Made by a program: the position numbers and the translations under genes. From the NCBI RefSeq assembly GCF_017874715.1, contig NZ_JAGGLR010000008.1:248001-312000 (forward strand): a stretch of 64,000 bases of DNA. The letters are read 5' to 3'. The first letter of the stretch is position 1. Every line of letters begins with the position of its first letter. Below are positions 58,471 through 64,000 of this stretch, piece by piece. The notes under the pieces are model-generated. The model saw only the letters and a program-made list of their open reading frames with translations, was not told the DNA's origin and made no database searches. Source of the stretch: Streptomyces iranensis. GTDB taxonomy: Bacteria; Actinomycetota; Actinomycetes; Streptomycetales; Streptomycetaceae.

Positions 58471-59613
58471 TCAGAGGCCGTAAAGATCCCGGTACGCGGG
58501 GAAGACACCGCCCGGACCGTCCACGGTCTCCGCCGCGAGCACCGCCTTGACCACCGCCCGGGTCAGCACATCCGCCCCGGCGGTCAGCACCTCGTTCAGC
58601 GCACCGCTCTCCCGGTGCACCCCGAACGCCGGATCGCCGGCGTCCTCGGGGTCGCCCTCCGGTATCAGCGGGCGCCCGCAGGTGGCCAGGGCGAAGACCG
58701 AGTCGCCGTCGGAGAGCAGATGCACCGGCCGGATGGCCCGCGCCAGACCGTCGTGTGCCGTCCCCGCGAGCTTCTGCGCCTGGGCCCGGGTGAGTACGGC
58801 GTCGGTGGCGACCACGGCCAGCGTGGTGTTCAGCGGAGGCCGCACCGAAGCGGCCTGCCGCCGCTCCGACTCGGCCCGCGCGGCGGCGAGCCGACGCATC
58901 GCCTCCACGTGCACGGCCGCACCGGGCCGGTGCGGCCCGCCCGCCTCCGACGACCCGTAGTGCTCCCCGTACAGCGCACCCGTACCGGGATCGACGACCG
59001 ATCCCGCGGCGTTGACCACCACGAGCGCGGCCACCGTGACGCCGGATGGCAGCACCATGGAGGCCGAACCGGTGCCGCCCTTGAGCCCACCGGCCACCGC
59101 GCCTGTGCCCGCCCCCACATTGCCCCGCGCGACCGGGGCCCCCGTCTCCGAACCGGCCGCCGCCTCGATCGCCTCGCGCCCCAGCGCGGCGTCCGGGCGG
59201 GCCCGCCAGTCGCCGCCCCGGCCCAGGTCGAAGAGGGCGGCGGCCGGGACCACCGGAACGACCTGCGCCGGATCGGGGCCGACCCGGAAGCCCCGGCCAT
59301 GGTCCTCCAGCCAGGAAGCCACCCCCGAGGCGCTGTCGAGTCCGAAGGCGCTGCCGCCGGTCAGTACGACGGCATCGACGCGCTGGACCAGATTGCGCGG
59401 ATCGAGGGCATCGGTCTCCCGGGTGCCCGGCCCACCGCCGCGCACATCGACGGCGGCGACCGCACCGCCCTCGGGGGCCAGCACCACGGTTGTCCCGGTG
59501 AGCCGGCCGCCGCCGGACCGCTGGGCATGGCCCACCCGCAGTCCGCGGATATCCGTCAGGCCGTCGGCCGGACCGGTGGGAACTGATTCGGGGTTTGTCC
59601 GCTCGGCATCCAT
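58471..59613 (-). CDS. P1-family (DmpA/NylC-like) N-terminal-nucleophile hydrolase
   Basis: 380 residues of the P1 peptidase family, which self-cleave before a Ser or Thr. Blocks: GLRVGHAQ (about 24-31), VVLTGGSAFGLDSA, GAVAGGLKGGTGSAS and the expected cleavage site PPLNTTLAVV (Asn-Thr, about 266-267). It would be an aminopeptidase or oligoamide hydrolase; NylC acts on 6-aminohexanoate oligomers. The ATG at 59613 is taken; natural substrate unknown. Confidence 0.9.
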   Translation of the reverse strand: MDAERTNPESVPTGPADGLTDIRGLRVGHAQRSGGGRLTGTTVVLAPEGGAVAAVDVRGGGPGTRETDALDPRNLVQRVDAVVLTGGSAFGLDSASGVASWLEDHGRGFRVGPDPAQVVPVVPAAALFDLGRGGDWRARPDAALGREAIEAAAGSETGAPVARGNVGAGTGAVAGGLKGGTGSASMVLPSGVTVAALVVVNAAGSVVDPGTGALYGEHYGSSEAGGPHRPGAAVHVEAMRRLAAARAESERRQAASVRPPLNTTLAVVATDAVLTRAQAQKLAGTAHDGLARAIRPVHLLSDGDSVFALATCGRPLIPEGDPEDAGDPAFGVHRESGALNEVLTAGADVLTRAVVKAVLAAETVDGPGGVFPAYRDLYGL

Positions 59614-59782
59614 GGAAGCTATGCGTAGCACGGGAAGCCGTGGCATGGTCGAGTAGCGAGGCGCGAACCACCCCCGTATCCGCCCTTCCGCGATCGCCGC
59701 CGAAGCGCGCCGGACGGGATGAGGACCTCTCATATAGAGGGCGTTCATCAGACGTTGATGGCTTGGCAGCAATCTGAGCTGT

Positions 59783-60358
59783 ATGCCGTTCGCCCCCGTC
59801 CGAAAGAAGACCGCCGTGCCCCGTACGTCTCGGACGGAGGAGCTCCCGACACCGGCCGCCGACCCTCGGCGGGCCGCCCGGGTGGCCCTCCGCTGGATCA
59901 GCGAGCCGGACTGCACCGAGGAGCTCACCCATGCCGAGCTGCTCGACCAGGCGGCCCGGACCGCCGCCGCGCTCACCCGGCTCGGCGTCCGCGCCGGGGA
60001 CCGGGTGGCGGTCCATCTGCCGCTGGTGCCCGAGTCCGTGATCGCCACGCTCGCCTGCGGCCGGCTCGACGTCGTCCGGGCCAGCCTCCCCGTGGGGCTG
60101 CGCCCCCATGAGTTGCGCGACCGGATCAGGGAGGTTGGCGCCAAGGTCGTCATCACCGCGGACGCCGGGCAGCACGGCGGGGAGATACAGCCGCTCAAGC
60201 GCCATGTCGATCGGGCGCTGGCCGGCTGCCCCGAGGTGCGGTCCGTACTGGTGGTCCACCGGCTGGCCTGCCCGGTGTCCTGGAGGCCCGGCCGTGACCT
60301 GTGGTGGCACGACGAGCTCGGCCGATACACCGAGCCGCTACCCGGGCCGTACTCTTGA
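59783..60358 (+). CDS. Stand-alone N-terminal piece of an AMP-binding (acyl-CoA synthetase-like) protein
   Basis: 191 residues. The part at 45-150 (LTHAELLDQAARTAAAL, RVAVHLPLVPESVIATLAC) matches the N-terminal region of AMP-forming acetyl-CoA synthetases, up to the part before the phosphate-binding A3 loop. No ATP- or acyl-binding residues are present. The frame ends with a normal stop and is followed three bases on by another gene. Either a retained regulatory fragment or a degenerate gene. Confidence 0.65.
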   Translation: MPFAPVRKKTAVPRTSRTEELPTPAADPRRAARVALRWISEPDCTEELTHAELLDQAARTAAALTRLGVRAGDRVAVHLPLVPESVIATLACGRLDVVRASLPVGLRPHELRDRIREVGAKVVITADAGQHGGEIQPLKRHVDRALAGCPEVRSVLVVHRLACPVSWRPGRDLWWHDELGRYTEPLPGPYS

Positions 60359-60361
60359 GGT

Positions 60362-60550
60362 ATGAGCACCGCCCCTGCCCCTGGACCGCGCGATCCGGCC
60401 GCCGCGCTGATCTTCGACGATCCCTTCGTGCAGCGGTCATCGGACGATACGGACCACGGGTGGGGCGAGCGGGTTCCCGGCGGCGACAGTGCCGACGATG
60501 CCGCTGATCTGGCCCGGTTCCTCGACGAGAAGCCGCCCCACCACCTCTGA
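60362..60550 (+). CDS. Short acidic protein, unknown
   Basis: 62 residues, rich in Asp and Pro (IFDDPFVQRSSDD, DDAADLARFLDEK). It starts three bases after the previous stop. No domain was recognised; a conserved Streptomyces small protein is possible by its good codon use. Confidence 0.5.
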   Translation: MSTAPAPGPRDPAAALIFDDPFVQRSSDDTDHGWGERVPGGDSADDAADLARFLDEKPPHHL

Positions 60551-60557
60551 CGGATTC

Positions 60558-61064
60558 CTAGGCGCTGGAGCCGCTGCCGCCACCGTCGCGGGCGGTGGCG
60601 CGCTGTGCCACCAGCTCGTCGCGGATCTCGCGCAGCAGAATGATCTCCTCGGCGTCCGCGACGGCCTGCTCCTCCTCCGCCTTCGCCTCCTTGGCGGCCT
60701 TCCGCGCCAGATAGCGTGACATCGGCAGCACCATCAGGAAGTACACCACCGCCGCGGTGATCAGGAAGGTCAGCACGGCGGAGAGCACGCTTCCCCAGAG
60801 GATCGGGATGCCGTGGACGATATCGCCCGTGGCGTTGGTCTCGCAGGGCGCCTTGAGACAGGAGCGGTACTTCTCCAGGTCCTTCGTGCCGAAGGCTCCG
60901 ACTATGGGGTTGATGAGGCCCTTCACTATCGAGTTCACGACGGCGGTGAAGGCGGCTCCGATGACGACCGCGACGGCCAGATCGATCACATTGCCGCGCA
61001 TCAGGAAGGCTTTGAACCCTTCCATGACGCTCTGCTTCTCCTCGGTCACCTTCTCCTGGCTCAA
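60558..61064 (-). CDS. mscL: Large-conductance mechanosensitive channel MscL
   Basis: 168 residues. TM1 with GNVIDLAVAVVIGAAFTAVVNSIV (about 24-47) is the MscL signature, TM2 at about 98-120, followed by a long charged C-terminal helix (ARKAAKEAKAEEEQAVAD). The extracellular loop has two Cys (SCLKAPC). It opens on membrane tension to release solutes in osmotic downshock. Confidence 0.95.
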   Translation of the reverse strand: MSQEKVTEEKQSVMEGFKAFLMRGNVIDLAVAVVIGAAFTAVVNSIVKGLINPIVGAFGTKDLEKYRSCLKAPCETNATGDIVHGIPILWGSVLSAVLTFLITAAVVYFLMVLPMSRYLARKAAKEAKAEEEQAVADAEEIILLREIRDELVAQRATARDGGGSGSSA

Positions 61065-61157
61065 CCCACTGCCTCTCTTTCGCCGCTTCGGTGCTTGAGC
61101 GGACGGTTCCGCAACCTACACCCGCAGGTGAGAGGGGCATCAGGGGAGTCGGGGGAG

Positions 61158-61829
61158 TCAGCAGCGGCATAGCGTCACCGCCAGTCGGGAGTCGGCAGCG
61201 GCCCCGGCCAGCGCGGTGGCGTCCGCTCGCGGCACTGTCAGCACCACCAGCGCCCCGCCGCCGATCGCCGCGCCGTCGAACGCGCCGCCGCCGTCCGGCG
61301 CCCCGTCGCCGCTCGCGTCCGCGTCCGGATCGGGCTCCGGTGCGCCGCCGTCGGCTCGGCCGTCCGTCGCGCGGGCGCTCGGCGCCCCCGGCACCTCGGC
61401 CACCCGGACCCCACGCGCGACCACCCGGGCCGTAGTGCCGGACGACCGGGCCCGTGCGGCGTCCGGAAGCGGTGTGGCCAGCACATCCACCCGGTCGCCG
61501 GGGTGCAGCAGCCGTACCGCCGCCGCGTCGGCGATCCGGACCGGCGCCGAGACCATCGCGGGGCGCGGGCCGCCCCGCCGTTCCTCACCCGCGGGCGCGG
61601 GCGCCCGGGAGGAGACCGCGTCCGTGTGCCCCCGGCCGGACGGTGCGGCGGCCGCGAGTGCGGCGGCCGTCAGCGCCAGCCCGGCCGCCATCGCGCGGCG
61701 GCGTCGCCGCACGGTCCGCCGCAGCCCGAATCCGCCGGTGCTTCCGGTGCGCACCGGATCGAAGCGGGGCACTGCGCGGGCCGGGGGAGCGGAGCGGGGT
61801 AACGCGAGGGTGGGGGACGGATGGGACAT
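61158..61829 (-). CDS. SAF/RcpC (CpaB-like) domain protein
   Basis: 223 residues. Signal anchor (about 46-62), then an SAF-like half with LLHPGDRVDVLATPLPDA (about 108-125) and RVVARGVRVAEVP, and a C-terminal VVLTVPRADATALAGAAADSRLAVTL strand-helix, as in the RcpC domain of CpaB. A Gly/Asp-rich insertion separates the halves. CpaB helps assemble Flp pili; an isolated actinobacterial member may only have the fold. Confidence 0.7.
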   Translation of the reverse strand: MSHPSPTLALPRSAPPARAVPRFDPVRTGSTGGFGLRRTVRRRRRAMAAGLALTAAALAAAAPSGRGHTDAVSSRAPAPAGEERRGGPRPAMVSAPVRIADAAAVRLLHPGDRVDVLATPLPDAARARSSGTTARVVARGVRVAEVPGAPSARATDGRADGGAPEPDPDADASGDGAPDGGGAFDGAAIGGGALVVLTVPRADATALAGAAADSRLAVTLCRC

Positions 61830-61978
61830 GGCACATCACCGCCTGCCGTGAGGGTCCGGGTGCTTCTGGCCCCCTCACCATGCCCGCCCCCGCCCGATCC
61901 CGCTCGGGCCTGTGGACGGCCACCGGGCTGTGGAAAACTCGGCCACCCGCGCGAGCGACACCCGCCCCCGCGCCGCGC

Positions 61979-62824
61979 CTATGGAAGCTCGATCCCCAGG
62001 TCCCAGCCGTCGTGGGCATGGGTGCACAGGCAGTCCCGGGCGGAGGTCTCCGGGAGCCTGCCCACCGCGTCGAAGAGCACCTCGCGCAGTCGGCCCACGT
62101 TCTCCCCGAAGACCTTCAGTACCTCGGTGTGGGTGACGCCCTCGCCGGTCTCGACTCCCGCGTCCAGGTCGGTGACCAGCGTCAACGACGTGTAGCAGAG
62201 ACCCAGTTCACGGGCGAGCACCGCCTCCGGGTGGCCCGTCATGCCGACCACCGACCAGCCCTGCGCCGCATGCCAGCGCGATTCGGCGCGGGTGGAGAAG
62301 CGTGGTCCCTCGATCACGCACATCGTCCCGCCGTCCACCGGCTCCCAGCCGCGTCCGCGCGCCGCGTCCACGGCCGCCTTCCGGCCCACCGGGCAGTATG
62401 GGTCGGCGAATGTGGTGTGCACCACATTCGGGATCCGGCCGTCCGGCAGTTGCTCGCCGTCGAAGTAGGTCTGTGTGCGCCCCTTCGTGCGGTCCACCAG
62501 TTGGTCCGGGACGAGCAGCGTCCCAGGTCCGTACTCCGGCTGCAGCCCGCCGACCGCGCACGGGCCGAAGACCTGCCGTACCCCGAGCGAGCGCAGGGCC
62601 CAGAGGTTGGCGCGGTAGTTGATGCGGTGCGGCGGCAGATGATGCTTGCGGCCGTGCCGCGGGAGGAAGGCGACCCGTCGCCCCTCGATGTCGCCGAGGA
62701 CGAGCGAGTCGCTCGGCGCTCCATAGGGAGTTTCCACGGTGATCTCGGTCACGTCGTCGAGGAACGTGTAGAACCCCGATCCCCCGATGACCCCTATGTC
62801 TGCTTGCCTGCTGGTCTCGACCAT
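61979..62824 (-). CDS. mtnP: S-methyl-5'-thioadenosine phosphorylase
   Basis: 281 residues. IGVIGGSGFYTFL, FLPRHGRKHHLPPHRINYRAN (about 54-74), the purine site VIEGPRFSTRAES and VGMTGHPEAVLARE identify the MTAP branch (phosphate and methylthioadenosine to adenine and methylthioribose-1-phosphate). Many actinobacterial members accept 5'-deoxy compounds broadly. No methionine-salvage genes are in view. Confidence 0.94.
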   Translation of the reverse strand: MVETSRQADIGVIGGSGFYTFLDDVTEITVETPYGAPSDSLVLGDIEGRRVAFLPRHGRKHHLPPHRINYRANLWALRSLGVRQVFGPCAVGGLQPEYGPGTLLVPDQLVDRTKGRTQTYFDGEQLPDGRIPNVVHTTFADPYCPVGRKAAVDAARGRGWEPVDGGTMCVIEGPRFSTRAESRWHAAQGWSVVGMTGHPEAVLARELGLCYTSLTLVTDLDAGVETGEGVTHTEVLKVFGENVGRLREVLFDAVGRLPETSARDCLCTHAHDGWDLGIELP

Positions 62825-62923
62825 GTGATCACCCTAGCCATCCGCGCCCACGCGAACGACACCCCGCCGCTTCCCGGAGGAGGCGGCGGGGTGCCGATGA
62901 AGCCGAAGGATCAGGCGGCCGGA

Positions 62924-63286
62924 TCAGGCGGCCGAACTCGACGTCGAGGACGACGAAGACGACGAGGATGTCGTCGACGACGAAGACGTCGAGGAGGGGG
63001 ACGAGGAAGAGGAGTCCGAGGACGAGGAAGAAGACGACGAGGACGACGAGTCGGAGCTGTCGCTCTTCGCCGCCGGCTTGCTGGAGCTGCCGCTCGAGCT
63101 GCTGGAGGAGGAGCGGCTGTCGTTCCGGTAGAAGCCGGAGCCCTTGAACACGATGCCGACCGCCGAGAACACCTTCTTCAGGCGTCCCTTGCAGTTGGGG
63201 CACTCGGTGAGCGCGTCGTCGCTGAACTTCTGCACCGCCTCGAGGCCCTCGCCGCACTCGGTGCACTGGTACTGGTAGGTCGGCAC
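62924..63286 (-). CDS. FmdB-type zinc-ribbon protein with poly-Ser tail
   Basis: 120 residues. The N-terminal zinc ribbon CTECG...CPNC (about 8-32) is that of the FmdB family, followed by VFKGSGFYRND at about 47-57. The last 60 or so residues are nearly all Ser with Thr and Asp (TCC/AGC-rich repeat tract in the DNA). The GTG at 63286 has GGAGGAA upstream. A CIRCE-like element overlaps the region just 5' of this site. Function of FmdB proteins is not known. Confidence 0.88.
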   Translation of the reverse strand: MPTYQYQCTECGEGLEAVQKFSDDALTECPNCKGRLKKVFSAVGIVFKGSGFYRNDSRSSSSSSSGSSSKPAAKSDSSDSSSSSSSSSSSDSSSSSPSSTSSSSTTSSSSSSSSTSSSAA

Positions 63287-63296
63287 GTTCTTCCTC

Positions 63297-63323
63297 CTGG
63301 CACTCTCACTCAATGAGTGCTAA
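63297..63323. promoter_or_regulatory. CIRCE-like HrcA operator before the FmdB gene
   Basis: CTGGCACTC-N9-GAGTGCTAA matches the CIRCE consensus TTAGCACTC-N9-GAGTGCTAA in 16 of 18 bases with exact spacing. It begins 11 bp from the GTG, overlapping the ribosome-binding region. It suggests repression by HrcA and induction by heat. Confidence 0.8.
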
Positions 63324-63420
63324 CGACGCTCCATAGTGCAGTATTCCCGCCCGTCAGTCCACTGGGACGAGACATACGGTGATCGAACACACCGCCTGAG
63401 GCGGCATCCGGCAGGCCCCC

Positions 63421-64000
63421 TCAACCCGCTCCCGTGCCCAGCCACCCCGCCAGTTTCCCGCCCCGGCCCACCGCCCGCAGCCGCCGCTCCGCCGCGTCGC
63501 GCACCGGGTCCGTGGCCACCACCAGCAGCTCGTCGCCGCGCCGCAGCATCGTGGAGGGCAGCGGTACGAAGCTGGTCTCGTCCCGGACCACCAGGGTGAC
63601 CGCGGCCCCTGGGGGCAGCCGCAGCTCGCCGACCTCGACACCGTGCATCTTGGACGACTGGGGGATCGACACCGACAGCAGATGGCCGCGCAGCCGCTCC
63701 AGTGGCGCCGACTCGATGCCCAGGTCGGCCGGTTCGGGTTCCTCCAGCCGCAGCCGGGGTGCGAGCCAGGGCAGCGTCGGCCCCTGGACCAGGGTGTAGA
63801 CGATCACCAGCACGAAGACGATGTTGAAGATCCGGCGGCTGTCGGGCACATCGCTGACGACCGGGATGGTCGCCAGCACGATCGGCACCGCCCCGCGCAG
63901 CCCGGCCCAGGACAGCAGCGCTTTCTCCCGCCAGGGCAGCCGGAACGGCGCCGTACTGACCAGGACCGACACCGGACGGGCCACCACGGTCAGCACCAGC
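63421..64000 (-). CDS. CPA1-type cation/proton antiporter with TrkA_C domain (partial)
   Basis: The gene continues beyond the window; 193 codons are seen. The N-part has the end of the Na+/H+ (K+/H+) exchanger domain (LSWAGLRGAVPIVLATIP, then IVFVLVIVYTLVQGPTLPWLA). It is followed by a TrkA_C domain (SKMHGVEVGELRLPPGAAV, LRRGDELLVVATD). This is the NhaP2/CvrA architecture, moving K+ or Na+ out against protons. 5' end not in view. Confidence 0.88.
   Translation of the reverse strand, partial: LVLTVVARPVSVLVSTAPFRLPWREKALLSWAGLRGAVPIVLATIPVVSDVPDSRRIFNIVFVLVIVYTLVQGPTLPWLAPRLRLEEPEPADLGIESAPLERLRGHLLSVSIPQSSKMHGVEVGELRLPPGAAVTLVVRDETSFVPLPSTMLRRGDELLVVATDPVRDAAERRLRAVGRGGKLAGWLGTGAG

Overview
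The window is high-GC actinobacterial DNA, almost certainly from a Streptomyces chromosome. It carries a desferrioxamine siderophore operon (desEFABCD order), an HrdD-type sigma factor behind a SigR-type promoter, a fruRKA fructose PTS operon, an integrative element of the actinomycete AICE type in a tRNA-Arg gene, and frequent GTG starts with 4-base ATGA/GTGA overlaps between genes.

Left part (1 to about 25.1 kb) looks like accessory DNA. It contains small-molecule catabolism genes mixed with many regulators (GntR, TetR, three LysR) and dead gene fragments (ALDH, XRE, ISAzo13, IS5, IS3 and TetR pieces). Its core is a tight + strand operon at 6.6-11.8 kb: FAH-fold hydrolase, SnoaL-like protein, atypical SDR, DUF3500, RraA-like aldolase, VOC protein, SRPBCC protein. 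A second FAH+SnoaL pair lies on the opposite strand at 2.5-3.9 kb, and a second SRPBCC gene at 24.3 kb. An amidase under a TetR repressor with visible operators, a SpoIIE-type phosphatase, a LysE exporter and an MFS exporter complete this part. I regard the 6.6-11.8 kb operon as the best candidate for an undescribed pathway.

Middle (25.1-31.5 kb) is a 6.3-kb integrative element bounded by 43-bp repeats that include the 3' half of tRNA-Arg(CCT). Integrase and excisionase are intact. The replication initiator has a frameshifting internal deletion and the FtsK-like transfer gene is truncated and joined to a piece of a second integrase. Two DJ-1/PfpI-type genes ride as cargo.

Right part (31.5-64 kb) is core-like: the des operon under an iron box; a VanA/VanB-like Rieske oxygenase system with a small repeat protein; TetR, M6 protease, TetR-MFS efflux and MarR-DOPA-dioxygenase-like modules; a questin-oxidase-like protein; hrdD; an SDR; fruRKA; an FAD oxidoreductase; a P1 peptidase; a truncated AMP-binding protein; mscL; an SAF-domain protein; MTA phosphorylase; an FmdB zinc-ribbon protein under a CIRCE-like element; and the C-terminal part of a cation/proton antiporter that runs off the window. 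Several minisatellite-like repeats occur here, both in-frame inside genes and between genes. All calls come from reading the sequence; no database search was run.
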